From contig NZ_BMWH01000004.1 of the NCBI RefSeq assembly GCF_014651135.1, positions 1 to 64,000 of the forward strand: 64,000 bases of DNA. Direction: 5' to 3'. Both the position numbers and the translations under genes were made by a program. Positions 1 through 8,681 of this stretch are shown piece after piece; the first letter of the stretch is position 1; the number at the start of each line of letters is the position of its first letter. The DNA comes from Streptomyces echinoruber (GTDB lineage: Bacteria > Actinomycetota > Actinomycetes > Streptomycetales > Streptomycetaceae). Under the pieces are notes generated by a model, which was not told the DNA's origin, made no database searches, and saw only the letters and a program-made list of their open reading frames with translations.

Positions 1-65
1 TTGCCCTGCGCATCCGCCGACGCACCCGTGTCGTACGACCGCCGGTCCGCACCCGCACCCGCCAT
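1..65 (-). CDS. N-terminus of a small protein, probably partner of the adjacent WXG100 protein (runs off window)
   Basis: An ATG at 65-63 on the minus strand follows the strong ribosome site GGAGGGGAG by five bases. It opens a frame reading MAGAGADRRSYDTGASADAQG up to the window edge, 41 bases after the stop of the WXG100-like gene at 107-433. Tight spacing and identical orientation suggest one transcript. ESX/WXG100 proteins are usually encoded in pairs, and this low-complexity start resembles the leader of many actinobacterial second partners, but only about 21 codons are visible. The identity is inference from position; the reading frame and ribosome site are seen directly. Confidence 0.55.
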   Translation of the reverse strand, partial: MAGAGADRRSYDTGASADAQG

Positions 66-106
66 GTCAACTCCCCTCCGTCTGATTCCTGTTGCAGGCC
101 CGGTCG

Positions 107-433
107 TCAGCGGAACCGTGCCGCGTCGAAGTTGGCCGCCGCCATCTGCTGGCGCGCGTTGTCGCCCTGCTCCTGGTCACCCGTGCCGAACGCGCTGTCC
201 ATGCCGGACTGACCGCCCAGGATCGCCGACAGCGAGGAGTTCAGCTCACTGGCGATCTGGTCCGCCCGCGCCTTGAACTGGTCGAACATCGCCCGGCCCG
301 TGCCGTTGAACTTCCCCTCCAACGGCTGCGCCGCCTGCACCAGTTGGCGCACCAGCGACCCCAGGTCGTCCGACGAACCCCGCGTGTCCCGCACCAGGTT
401 CGACAGCGTCTGTGCACCCATGTCGAACTTCAC
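107..433 (-). CDS. WXG100/ESX-family small helical protein
   Basis: About 108 residues, starting at GTG 433 (VKFDMGAQ), chosen because GGAGGGAG lies eight bases upstream. The open frame continues further upstream but without a ribosome site. Sequence is alpha-helical: an N-terminal helix with repeated L/V, a central turn FNGTG where canonical WXG100 proteins have W-x-G, then a second helix (FDQFKARADQIASEL). Length near 100 residues and helix-turn-helix layout fit WXG100 proteins secreted by type VII (ESX) systems; the Trp of the motif is replaced by Phe. No ESX ATPase is visible in the window. The tail is Gln/Asn-rich. It precedes another small gene that continues past position 1. Confidence 0.7.
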   Translation of the reverse strand: MKFDMGAQTLSNLVRDTRGSSDDLGSLVRQLVQAAQPLEGKFNGTGRAMFDQFKARADQIASELNSSLSAILGGQSGMDSAFGTGDQEQGDNARQQMAAANFDAARFR

Positions 434-556
434 GTCCGAACTCCCTCCGTTCAGTGCCCTGTTATCTCTATCAGCGCCGCGTTCCCCGCCGTGCTCCGGG
501 GCCCCGACTCTCACGGAGGTGTTACAAAGCCACGCCGGTCGCGGCTCACCGCTCCG

Positions 557-1744
557 TCACCGTGCCGCTGCCGCCGTCGGCCCCTCCCGGCAGATCAGCA
601 GCAGGGCCCGGTCGTCGTTGACGTCCTTGGCGACGGCCTCGATGAGGTGCCAGGCGGCGCCGTGGAAGCCGCCGGCGACGTAGCGGTCGGCCTCGCCGGT
701 GAGGCGGTCGATGCCCTCGGCGATGTCGCGGTCGGCGGTCTCGACGAGGCCGTCGGTGAAGAGCATCAGGACGTCGCCGGGGCGCAGGGTGCCCTTGACG
801 GGGTCGAACTGGGCGCCGTCGTAGACGCCGAGGAGGGGCCCCTCGGCGGTCTTCTGCTCCCAGCGGCCGCTGCCGGCGCTGAGCTGGAGCCCGGGCGGGT
901 GGCCGGCGGAGTACAGCTCGTAGTCGCCGGAGTCGAGGTCGAGCACGAGGTGGATGGAGGTGGCGAAGCCCTCTTCCCACTCCTGGCGGAGCAGGTAGCC
1001 GTTGGCGGCCGGCAGGAAGGCGTGCGGGGGCAGGCTGCCGAGGAGGCCGCCGAAGGCGCCGGAGAGGAGCAGGGCGCGCGAGCCGGCGTCCATGCCCTTG
1101 CCGGAGACGTCCGTGAGGACGACCTCCAGGGTGCGGCCGCCGTTGGTGCGGGCGGCGACGACGAAGTCGCCGGAGAAGGACTGGCCGCCGGCCGGGCGCA
1201 GCGCCATCTCGCGGTGCCAGCCCTCGGGGAGGCTGGGCAGCTTGCTCTGGACGCGGATGCGTTCGCGCAGGTCGAAGAGCATGGTGCCGCCGCGCCGCCA
1301 GGGCACGCCGACACGGCTGCGGAACTGGGCGAGCAGGAGGCCGAAGAAGCCGGAGGCGGCGACGACGAGGACCACGCCGGGTGTGACGCGGGAGGGGCCC
1401 TCGGTGTAGGGGCCGAGGCGGACCGACTCGACGATCAGCGCGGTGGCCGCGGCCGCGTACAGGCCGAGCAGGCTCGCCGGGCGCAGCAGCAGGCCGCCGA
1501 CGACGATGGGCAGGATCAGGGCGGCCGGGGAGCACCACACCGGGTTGGCGAGGGTCACCGCCGCGATCAGCGGGACGGTCAGCAGCAGGCCGGTCAGGGC
1601 GACCCAGTCGGAGGCGTCGCCGCGGAAGTAGTCGACCGCGGTCCGGCGCACGCCGGTGCGGGCCCGGTGCCACTGTCTCTTCAACCGGGCCGTGAGCGTC
1701 TCTGTCTCCGAGCGCCGCTCGCGTCGCTGCTGTCCTGCTGTCAT
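557..1744 (-). CDS. Membrane-anchored PP2C-type (SpoIIE family) serine/threonine phosphatase
   Basis: A 395-residue protein with about four membrane segments in residues 46-145 (for example WVALTGLLLTVPLIAAVTL), followed by a cytoplasmic SpoIIE/PP2C domain from about 180 to the end. Metal-binding signatures are visible: SGDFV, LTDVSGKGMDA, LFTDGLVET and a terminal NDDRALLLI. Streptomyces encode dozens of such phosphatases, usually dephosphorylating anti-anti-sigma factors in partner-switching networks; no such partner lies beside it, so the substrate is unknown. It starts with ATG at 1744, divergent from the acetyltransferase at 1959 across 214 bp, and ends 123 bp before the WXG100-like gene, which may share its transcript. 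Confidence 0.9.
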   Translation of the reverse strand: MTAGQQRRERRSETETLTARLKRQWHRARTGVRRTAVDYFRGDASDWVALTGLLLTVPLIAAVTLANPVWCSPAALILPIVVGGLLLRPASLLGLYAAAATALIVESVRLGPYTEGPSRVTPGVVLVVAASGFFGLLLAQFRSRVGVPWRRGGTMLFDLRERIRVQSKLPSLPEGWHREMALRPAGGQSFSGDFVVAARTNGGRTLEVVLTDVSGKGMDAGSRALLLSGAFGGLLGSLPPHAFLPAANGYLLRQEWEEGFATSIHLVLDLDSGDYELYSAGHPPGLQLSAGSGRWEQKTAEGPLLGVYDGAQFDPVKGTLRPGDVLMLFTDGLVETADRDIAEGIDRLTGEADRYVAGGFHGAAWHLIEAVAKDVNDDRALLLICREGPTAAAAR

Positions 1745-1958
1745 TGGTTCGGGACCCTATCCATCGGACCGGTCGCTTGGCACGGGAGGTCCCACTTGTC
1801 CCCCGCCCGGGCCCGACTCCTCTGGTATTCAGTGAACTTGACGCGCGGCCGGAACGCTGCCACCCCGCGGTAAATTGCACGAACCTCTCGCTTCGGCGGG
1901 GCCCGGCGGCGGGGGAAATTCGATGGCTCGTCCCGCATTGCCCTGGTAGGCATGGCCC

Positions 1959-3281
1959 ATGGGGACTGACGGTACGACCGGCACGGCGAGCGGCACGGCG
2001 ACCGGCGCGGTGACGGGCGGAATGACGGGCGCGGTGACGGGCGCGGTGACAGGGTCCGGGGCGCGGCTGCGGGTGCTGCGGCCAGAGGAGTGGGACGCCT
2101 TCTACGACACCCTGGTGCGGGCCTTCGGCGGCGTCGTCGCGCCGGAGGAACGGGAGCTGGACCGTTCCCTCACCGAGTTCGGGCGCTTCCTCGGCGCCTG
2201 GGACGGGGACGCCTGCGTGGGTACGGCGGGGGCGTTCACCTTCCGTGTGACCGTGCCCGGGGGCGCGTCGGTGCCGGCGGCCGGCGTGAGCATGGTCAGC
2301 GTGGCGGCCACGCACCGGCGGCGCGGGCTGCTGACGGCGATGATGCGGCGCCAGTTGGACGACGTGCGCTCCTGGGGCGAGCCGCTGGCGGTCCTCACCG
2401 CCTCCGAGCCCGGCATCTACGGCCGGTTCGGTTACGGCGCGGCCACCTCCTGGCTGGGCGCCGACATCGACACCGGCCGGATCGCGCTCGACGTGCCGGC
2501 CGGCACGGACGGCGTACGGCTGCGCTACGCGGCGCCCGCCGACGTGCTGGAGGAGTGCGAGGCGGTGTACGCGCGGCTGGTGCCCCGGCGCCCGGGCATG
2601 CCGGCCCGGCGGCCCGGCTGGGCGCGGGCGCAGATCTTCGACCCGGAGAGCGAGCGGGACGGGGCCTCCCCGCTGCAGTGCGTGGTCGCCGAGCGGGACG
2701 GCGAGGTCACCGGATACGCGCGCTTCCACGTGAAGCTGGGCTGGAACGACGACGGACACGACGGCACGGTGGTCCTGAAGGCCCTGGACGCGCTGGACCC
2801 GGTGACGGAGGCGGCGCTGTGGCGGTTCCTGTTCTCTATCGACCTCACCTCGACGCTCACCGTGCGCAGGCGGCCCGTCGGCGACGCCTGGCAGTACCTG
2901 GTCTCCGACATACGGCGCTGCCGGGTGCGGCTGCGGGACGCGTTGTTCGTACGGCTCGTGGACGTGGGGGCGGCGCTCGCGGCGCGGACGTATCGGGCGC
3001 CGGTGGACGTCGTGTTCGAGGTGGCCGACCCCTTCTGCCCGTGGAACGCGGGGCGTTGGCGGCTCACCGGGGACGCGAAGGGGGCGTCCTGCGAGCGGAC
3101 CGGGGACGCGGCCGACCTCGTGCTGTCGGTGCGGGAGCTGGGGGCGGCGTACCTGGGCGGCGTGTCCCTGACGGCCCTGGCCGCCGCCGGGCGGGTGGCG
3201 GAGGTGCGGGCGGGCGCGCTGGCGGAGGCGTCGGTGGCGTTCGGGTCCGAGGTGGCGCCGTGGCTGCCGCACGGGTTCTGA
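1959..3281 (+). CDS. Eis-like GNAT N-acetyltransferase
   Basis: 440 residues with the three-part layout of the Eis (enhanced intracellular survival) family: a GNAT domain with acetyl-CoA loop VAATHRRRGLLTAMMR around residues 110-126 and the marker EPGIYGRFGYG (about 149-159), a second GNAT-like domain, and a C-terminal sterol-carrier-like domain ending FGSEVAPWLPHGF, where the free carboxylate acts as catalytic base in characterised Eis enzymes. Such proteins acetylate amines, including aminoglycosides, but the substrate here is not predictable. The first 30 residues are a Thr/Gly/Ala repeat (TGAVTGGMTGAVTGAVTG) from a 15-bp-type DNA repeat; this tail is probably dispensable and the true start could be later, near SGARLRVLRP. 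No strong ribosome site precedes 1959. Confidence 0.85.
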   Translation: MGTDGTTGTASGTATGAVTGGMTGAVTGAVTGSGARLRVLRPEEWDAFYDTLVRAFGGVVAPEERELDRSLTEFGRFLGAWDGDACVGTAGAFTFRVTVPGGASVPAAGVSMVSVAATHRRRGLLTAMMRRQLDDVRSWGEPLAVLTASEPGIYGRFGYGAATSWLGADIDTGRIALDVPAGTDGVRLRYAAPADVLEECEAVYARLVPRRPGMPARRPGWARAQIFDPESERDGASPLQCVVAERDGEVTGYARFHVKLGWNDDGHDGTVVLKALDALDPVTEAALWRFLFSIDLTSTLTVRRRPVGDAWQYLVSDIRRCRVRLRDALFVRLVDVGAALAARTYRAPVDVVFEVADPFCPWNAGRWRLTGDAKGASCERTGDAADLVLSVRELGAAYLGGVSLTALAAAGRVAEVRAGALAEASVAFGSEVAPWLPHGF

Positions 3282-3288
3282 GGCAGAG

Positions 3289-3360
3289 GGTTCCGAGACC
3301 GGGGGTTCCGAGACCGGGGTTCCGAGGCCGGGGTTCCGAGGCCGGGGGTTCCGAGGCCGC
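3289..3360. repeat. Five 14-15 bp tandem repeats, unit GGTTCCGAGGCCGGG
   Basis: TTCCGAG recurs at 3291, 3306, 3320, 3334 and 3349, with the intervening bases varying only slightly. The array lies directly after the stop of the Eis-like gene, in the converging intergenic space before the glycosylase. No coding or hairpin role is evident. Confidence 0.85.
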
Positions 3361-3450
3361 GGCGGGGGTGACCGCCCGGGCGGTGTTCCGCCGGTGCCTC
3401 CCGCGTCGGCGTTTTCCTTCGCCGGCGCCTCTGTTGCCGGTGCCTCTCCG

Positions 3451-3540
3451 CCTCTCCCGTCCGCGCTTCTCCCGTCGGCGCCTCTCCCGTCCGTGCTTCT
3501 CCCGTCGGCGCCTCTCCCGTCCGCGCTTCTCCCGTCGGCG
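3451..3540. repeat. Three 30-bp tandem repeats (six 15-bp half units)
   Basis: Segments 3451-3480, 3481-3510 and 3511-3540 are nearly identical; each comprises two 15-bp halves of the type CTTCTCCCGTCGGCG. The array ends nine bases before the stop codon of the minus-strand DNA glycosylase gene. Confidence 0.85.
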
Positions 3541-3549
3541 CCTTCCAGG

Positions 3550-4356
3550 TCAGTGTTTCTGGCAGGTGGGGCACCAGAAGAGGTTGCGGGCGGCGAGGCC
3601 GGCCGTGCGGATGCCGGTGCCGCAGACGTGGCAGGGCCGGTCGGCCCGGCGGTAGACGTACACCTCGCCGCCGTGGTCGTCGACGCGGGGCGGGCGGCCC
3701 ATCGCCTCCGGGGTGTGCTCGGGGCGGACGGTGTCGATGCGGTTGGCGCGCACGCCCGCGCGCATCAGCTCCACCAGGTCCGTCCAGAGCGCGTCCCACT
3801 CGGCGGGGGTGATGTCCCGGCCGGGCCGGTAGGGGTCGATGCGGTGCCGGAAGAGGACCTCGGCGCGGTAGACGTTGCCGACGCCGGCGACGACCTTCTG
3901 GTCCATGAGGAGGGCGGCGATCGGTATACGGCTGCGGCGGATGCGGGCGTAGGCCGCCGCCGGGTCGGCGTCCGGGCGCAGCGGGTCCGGGCCGAGGCGG
4001 GCGTGCAGGGCGTCCTTCTCGGCGTCCGTGATCAGGGCGCAGGTGGTCGGGCCGCGCAGGTCGGCGTAGGAGGTGTCGTCGGCCAGGCGGAGCCGGACGG
4101 TGTCCGTGGGCGGGGGCGCGGGGGCGTCGCCGAAGGCGACCTTGCCGAAGAGGCCGAGGTGGATGTGGATCCAGTCGCCGGGCCGGAAGCCGAGGAAGAG
4201 GTGTTTGCCGTGGGCGTCGGTGGTGTGCAGCGTCGTGCCGTCGAGCAGGGCGGCGGCGTCGGAGAACTTGCCCTGGGGGCTGCTGACGCGGACGGCCGAG
4301 CCGGTGAAGCGGGCGTACTCCCGCGCCAGGCGGTGGATGGTGTGCCCTTCCGGCAC
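3550..4356 (-). CDS. nei: Fpg/Nei-family DNA glycosylase-AP lyase (endonuclease VIII type)
   Basis: 268 residues. It begins MPEGHTIHR, with the catalytic N-terminal proline (residue 2 after Met removal) and glutamate 3 of the Fpg/Nei fold; the PEGHTIH form is characteristic of actinobacterial Nei2-type enzymes rather than Fpg (PELPE). The helix-two-turn-helix follows (IAALLMDQKVVAGVGNVYRAE, about 146-166), then a zinc finger at the C-terminus with C-x2-C ... C-x2-C (CHVCG, WCPTC). The enzyme excises oxidised bases and cleaves abasic DNA. It lies 76 bp downstream of rpiB on the same strand and may be cotranscribed. All essential residues appear present. Confidence 0.92.
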   Translation of the reverse strand: MPEGHTIHRLAREYARFTGSAVRVSSPQGKFSDAAALLDGTTLHTTDAHGKHLFLGFRPGDWIHIHLGLFGKVAFGDAPAPPPTDTVRLRLADDTSYADLRGPTTCALITDAEKDALHARLGPDPLRPDADPAAAYARIRRSRIPIAALLMDQKVVAGVGNVYRAEVLFRHRIDPYRPGRDITPAEWDALWTDLVELMRAGVRANRIDTVRPEHTPEAMGRPPRVDDHGGEVYVYRRADRPCHVCGTGIRTAGLAARNLFWCPTCQKH

Positions 4357-4432
4357 GGTGGCTGGTTCCTTTCGTGCACGTGCGTGCGCGGCCCGGCGCG
4401 GGCGGCGCCGGGCCGCGGGAGGGCCGGCGGCC

Positions 4433-4921
<489 letters not shown>

Positions 4922-5226
4922 GGCTCCGAGTGTGACACGCGTCCTTCCCGCCCGTCGTCGCGGGTCGACGGGCCGTCATAACCCCGGTGACCTCCCATTT
5001 CGCCGCAACCCGGTCGGGAATGTGACGAAGCTAACATGAGCGATCAAGAAAACGTCGCGTAACGATACGGATTCAGAGGTTCCGGAATCCGTACACCTTG
5101 GATTCACTGGACCGGCTCGTACCCCCGTGTACGAGACACCCCGTACCCGAAGAGGGCCGAAGTCGCACAACGGCGTGCTCCCGCGGTACGGAAGGACAGC
5201 TACCCGGCGCAAAGGAAACCCGTTTC
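4922..5226. promoter_or_regulatory. Divergent intergenic region with two inverted repeats ahead of the permease
   Basis: No gene fits in this 305-bp interval. It is less GC-rich around 5020-5075 than its surroundings, as expected of a promoter. Two perfect inverted repeats lie on the permease side: TACGGATTC/GAATCCGTA at 5066-5093 (9-bp arms, 10-base loop) and CTCGTAC/GTACGAG at 5116-5135 (7-bp arms). They could be operators or leader hairpins; I recognise no known regulator site. Confidence 0.5.
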
Positions 5227-6711
5227 ATGACGTCGCAGCCGACCCAGTCGAAGGCCGCACCCGGCCCCGGCGGCCACGGAAACCCCGGCGGATCCGGACT
5301 CAAGGCCGGGCTCAAGAACCGCCACCTGTCGATGATCGCCATCGGCGGCGTGATCGGTGCGGGCCTGTTCGTCGGTTCCAGCTCCGGCATCAACGCGGCC
5401 GGCCCCGGCATCCTTTTGTCGTACGCCCTCGTCGGCGCCCTCGTCGTGCTCGTGATGCGCATGCTCGGCGAGATGTCCGCCGCCAACCCGACCTCCGGGT
5501 CGTTCTCCGCGCACGCCGACCGCGCCCTCGGCCCCTGGGCCGGGTTCACGATCGGCTGGCTGTACTGGTTCTTCTGGGTGGTCGTCCTCGCCGTGGAGGC
5601 CACCGCCGGCGCCAAGATCCTCAACGGCTGGGTCCCGGCCGTTCCCCAGTGGGGATGGGCGCTGATCGTCATGATCGTGCTGACCGCGACCAACCTGGTC
5701 TCGGTCGGCTCCTACGGCGAGTTCGAGTTCTGGTTCGCCGGCATCAAGGTCGTCGCGATCGCCGCGTTCATCGTCATCGGCGGCCTCGCGGTCTTCGGCG
5801 TGCTGCCCGGCGTGCACAGCGACAAGGCGGGGCTGGGCAACCTCACCGCCCACGGCGGCTTCCTGCCGCACGGCCCCGGCGCCATCCTCACCGGCGTGCT
5901 GCTGGTCGTGTTCTCCTTCATGGGCAGCGAGATCGTCACGCTCGCCGCCGGCGAGTCCGCCAACCCGCAGCAGGCGGTGACCAAGGCGACCAACAGCGTG
6001 ATCTGGCGGATCGCCGTCTTCTACCTCGGCTCGATCCTCGTCGTCGTCTCCCTGCTGCCCTGGAACGACAAGTCGATCACCGAGAAGGGCTCCTACGTCG
6101 CCGCCCTGGACTCCCTCGGCATCCCGAACGCCGGGCAGATCATGAACGTGATCATCCTGACGTCGGTGCTGTCCTGCCTGAACTCCGGGCTCTACACCGC
6201 CTCCCGCATGGCCTTCTCGCTCGGCGAGCGCGGGGACGCGCCCAAGGCGTTCGCGCGGACCACGGCCAGCGGTGTGCCGCGGACGGCGATCCTCGCCTCG
6301 GTGGTCTTCGGCTTCGTCGCCGTGTTCTTCAACTACAAGTTCCCGGACACCATCTTCCTCTTCCTGGTCAACTCCTCCGGCGCCGTCGCCCTGTTCGTGT
6401 GGCTGGTGATCTGCTTCTCCCAGCTGCGCATGCGGCGGATCATCCAGCGCGAGGCGCCCGAGAAGCTCCTCGTGAAGATGTGGCTGTACCCGTACCTGAC
6501 CTGGGCGACGGCCGCGCTGATCGTCCTGGTGCTCGGATACATGCTCACCGACACCGAGCACGACGGCCGGGAGACCGTGCTGCTGTCGCTGCTGGTCGCG
6601 GCGGTCGTGCTGGCCATCGCCTTCGTGAAGGAGAAGGTCCGCGGCGGGCGGGCGCAGTCGGCCCCGGCCGTGGAGTCGCAGGCCGCGGCGGACGAGGTCG
6701 CCGCACGCTGA
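5227..6711 (+). CDS. APC-family amino acid permease (GabP/AnsP type)
   Basis: 494 residues from ATG 5227. The frame is open upstream to 5098, but conserved sequence begins only after this Met (AAAGGA lies upstream). The hallmark RHLSMIAIGGVIGAGLFVGS opens transmembrane segment 1 near residues 33-52; about twelve membrane segments follow and the protein ends in a charged Ala-rich cytoplasmic tail. EMSAANPTSGSFS and FEFWFAGIKV are typical of the amino acid transporter branch that includes GABA, asparagine and proline permeases. It is a proton-driven importer; the specific substrate cannot be read from the sequence. It is closely related to the second permease at 8682. A terminator hairpin follows at 6734. 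Confidence 0.92.
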   Translation: MTSQPTQSKAAPGPGGHGNPGGSGLKAGLKNRHLSMIAIGGVIGAGLFVGSSSGINAAGPGILLSYALVGALVVLVMRMLGEMSAANPTSGSFSAHADRALGPWAGFTIGWLYWFFWVVVLAVEATAGAKILNGWVPAVPQWGWALIVMIVLTATNLVSVGSYGEFEFWFAGIKVVAIAAFIVIGGLAVFGVLPGVHSDKAGLGNLTAHGGFLPHGPGAILTGVLLVVFSFMGSEIVTLAAGESANPQQAVTKATNSVIWRIAVFYLGSILVVVSLLPWNDKSITEKGSYVAALDSLGIPNAGQIMNVIILTSVLSCLNSGLYTASRMAFSLGERGDAPKAFARTTASGVPRTAILASVVFGFVAVFFNYKFPDTIFLFLVNSSGAVALFVWLVICFSQLRMRRIIQREAPEKLLVKMWLYPYLTWATAALIVLVLGYMLTDTEHDGRETVLLSLLVAAVVLAIAFVKEKVRGGRAQSAPAVESQAAADEVAAR

Positions 6712-6733
6712 CCGTCCCGGTCCTCGCATCGCT

Positions 6734-6768
6734 GTGAGGGAGTCCCGCGCCGCGCGGGGCTCCCTCAC
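6734..6768 (+). terminator. Strong hairpin terminator after the first permease
   Basis: GTGAGGGAGTCCCGCG (6734-6749) pairs with CGCGGGGCTCCCTCAC (6753-6768) across a three-base loop with one mismatch. It starts 23 bases after the permease stop and lacks a T tract, as usual in Streptomyces. Confidence 0.8.
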
Positions 6769-6879
6769 GCATGTCGCGGCACGGGCCGGGCCAAGCCGGG
6801 CCGGCCATCAGGCTGCGGTCGCGGAAAACATGACGGCCGGTGTCAGGTGACGGCGCCGGTCCGGGCCCCGTGAACGGCA

Positions 6880-7652
6880 CGAGGACCTCCGGCGCGGACC
6901 CCTCCCGCAGGACTCCCCCGGCTTCCCCCTGCTCCGCCCCGGCAGCGCCGGGTACGCCGGTGAACTCGCCGGCTTCCGGACCGGATTCGGCCGGAGGCCG
7001 GGTGTCGTGGTGCCCGCCCGGCAGGCGCGTGACGTACACCGGCGCCGACGGCGCGGAACTCGTCGCGCCGTTGCGCTCGCTGGGGCCGGTGCTCCCCGAC
7101 TCGCTGCGCGTGATGCCGTACGCCGAGAGCCACACCATCCACAGCGACCCGGACGTCCCGCACGCCTACTACGGCGACAGCGCGGTCCTGCGCGACCTGG
7201 ACACCGGGGCGGCCGCCGAACTGCCGGTACGCGCCGGGCCGGACGCGGGCACGAGGTGCGTCGTGCGGGTCAACCACCTGGGCGGGGCGCCGGCCCGGTG
7301 GCCCGCCCCGAACGCGGTTCCTGGCTCCCCCACTACTGCCCGAACGGCGTGGGGGTACCCCCAGCCGGGCGGTTCCTGGTGCGGCTGCTCGCCGTGGGCG
7401 GCCGGGACACGGCCCGCGCGGTGGTCGGCCCGGCCCTCGCCCTGCTCGCCCCGATGCCGCCCGGGCGGTCGCCGAACTTCACCTTCGGCGCCGGGGACCG
7501 CGGCGAGCGGCGGTACGAGGCTGTACGAGCTGTACGAGCCGTACGAGGCGGTACGAGCCGGAGACGGCGCATACGAGCCGGAGACGACGAAGAGGCTCGC
7601 CGGGCTGAAGGCCGCGTACGGCCCGGCGAACCTCTTGTGCGGGAATTACTGA
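6880..7652 (+). pseudogene. Remnant of an FAD-binding (BBE/PCMH-type) oxidoreductase
   Basis: Three frames each carry recognisable pieces of one protein. Around 6911-7006 (frame of 6911) reads FPLLRPGSAGYAGELAGF, the start of a berberine-bridge-type FAD oxidase. From about 7020 the frame of 6840 gives ELVAPLRSLGPVLPDSLRVM, ESHTIHSDPDVPHAYYGDSA and RVNHLGGAPA, its C-terminal half. After the palindromic element at 7325-7368 the frame changes again (RFLVRLLAVGGRDTARAVVG, NFTFGAGDRGERRYE), and the last piece returns to the first frame with LAGLKAAYGPANLLCGNY and stop TGA at 7650. The central FAD-binding domain (roughly 200 residues) is missing. Internal deletion plus frameshifts mean no functional product. 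Confidence 0.85.
7325..7368. mobile_element. Small palindromic element inside the oxidoreductase pseudogene, flanked by 11-bp direct repeats
   Basis: The 44-bp segment contains CCCCCAC (7327-7333) complementary to GTGGGGG (7349-7355) and a GGGGGTACCCCC palindrome (7351-7362). It is flanked by identical copies of GCGGTTCCTGG at 7314-7324 and 7369-7379. It resembles the short G-run/C-run palindromes scattered through Streptomyces genomes (recollection, unchecked). The direct repeats look like a target duplication, but the frame change across the element (+2) does not equal the 55-bp insertion expected (+1), so either another indel occurred or part of the repeat is native. It is too small to encode a transposase. 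Confidence 0.5.
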
Positions 7653-7660
7653 TGACGTTT

Positions 7661-8272
7661 TCAGCGCTTGACGAGCCGCCAGGCGGTGGGCAGCAGGCCC
7701 ATCGCCAGGGCCGCCTTCAGCGCGTCGCCGATCAGGAACGGGGTGAGGCCGGCGGCGATCGCCTGGGAGGCGGTCATGCCGGTGGCGAGGGCCAGGTACG
7801 GCACGCCGACGGCGTAGATGACCGCCTCGCCCAGCAGCATCGCGCCCGCCGTGCGCCAGGCCGAGCGGTCGGCGCCGCGCCGGGCCAGGGCGCCCACCAG
7901 GGCGGAGGCGAGCAGCATGCCGAGGATGTAGCCGAAGGACGGGGCGCCGGCGCCGGAGCCGCCGTCGGCGAACCACGGCACGCCGGCGACGCCGGCCAGC
8001 GCGTACAGGGCCAGGGAGAGGAAGCCGCGGCCGGTGCCGAGCGCGGTGCCGACCAGCAGCGCGGCGAAGGTCTGCCCGGTCACCGGCACCGGCGAGCCCG
8101 GCACCGGCACGGAGAGCTGCGCGGCCAGACCGGTCAGCACGGCGCCGCCGACGACGAGGGCGGCGTCGCGGACGCGGGCACCGCCCTGCTCGAGCGGAGC
8201 CGAGAGCTTGGGGGCCGGAAGGAGGTCGGCGAGGACCTGCCCGGGACGGGCGGCGGGGGCGGCGGTGCTCAT
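7661..8272 (-). CDS. bioY: Biotin transporter S component BioY
   Basis: 203 residues starting at ATG 8272, preceded by GGGGAGT. The protein is almost entirely hydrophobic with about six membrane segments and the BioY core PVPVTGQTFAALLVGTALG and SLALYALAGVAGVPWF, then FGYILGMLLA and GVPYLALATGM. BioY binds and imports biotin alone or with the ECF energising module (BioM/BioN or EcfAAT); no ATPase or T component is nearby, so it must work alone or with a shared module. It converges on the oxidoreductase pseudogene, whose stop is nine bases from its own. Confidence 0.92.
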   Translation of the reverse strand: MSTAAPAARPGQVLADLLPAPKLSAPLEQGGARVRDAALVVGGAVLTGLAAQLSVPVPGSPVPVTGQTFAALLVGTALGTGRGFLSLALYALAGVAGVPWFADGGSGAGAPSFGYILGMLLASALVGALARRGADRSAWRTAGAMLLGEAVIYAVGVPYLALATGMTASQAIAAGLTPFLIGDALKAALAMGLLPTAWRLVKR

Positions 8273-8681
8273 GGGGACTCCCCGGGGTGGTGTCGGCAGA
8301 GTGGGACACGGTGACGCTATACCGGCGCCCGAGTTCCGATCACCGTCGGCGCTCGACAAAGGACGGAACGGGGCCTTCGTGTCCTTCGCACAAAGGGCGG
8401 TCAGTACACCTGACGGGGCGTGACGCCGGTCACGGAGGTGGCGTGGGCACTGCCACGCGGAGCGGCCGTGCGGCATCTGTAGGGTTTCGCCAAACGGGTC
8501 GCGCCCGGTCCGCGGAGTCCTTCCCCGGGAGGGGGAGCCCCGCCGGCCGCGCCGCCCGTAACCGGAGTTTCACCCTCCGTATGCCCGTCGTCCGCATCGT
8601 GGGCGGTTTCCCCGCGCCTGCGGGGCGACCGCCCAGACTGTGGGCGCTTTTACCCGCTGCCGTACTGGACGAACTCGCATC
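8273..8681. promoter_or_regulatory. Divergent intergenic region between bioY and the second permease
   Basis: No convincing gene in this 409-bp interval. On the minus strand TATAGC at 8321-8316 could be the -10 element of the bioY promoter, leaving a leader of about 40 bases. On the plus strand a stem of 15-bp arms with one wobble and one mismatch (8601-8615 with 8620-8634) lies 47 bases before the permease start and could fold in its leader. No known biotin-regulator site was recognised. Confidence 0.45.

Noticed and set aside
1..433. ESX/type VII secretion locus
   Set aside because: Only one WXG100-like protein and a truncated neighbour are visible; no EccC/EccB or other machinery within the window.
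92..3272. Long arginine/proline-rich open frames (for example 92-1873 plus, 546-3272 minus)
   Set aside because: High-GC antisense and out-of-frame shadows of the SpoIIE and Eis-like genes: no ribosome site, no conserved motif, composition typical of frame shadows. The same holds for the other very long frames (such as 11713-15810 upstream part, 27947-32347, 52413-56645, 56428-59679).
7314..7379. Clean target-site duplication of a mobile palindromic element
   Set aside because: The 11-bp direct repeats are real but the reading frame before and after does not fit a single 55-bp insertion, so I report it only as a candidate.
8601..8634. Stem with CCCCGC...GCGGGG resembling a type I-E CRISPR repeat
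   Set aside because: Single copy with no spacers, and it does not match repeat ends; treated as a leader hairpin.
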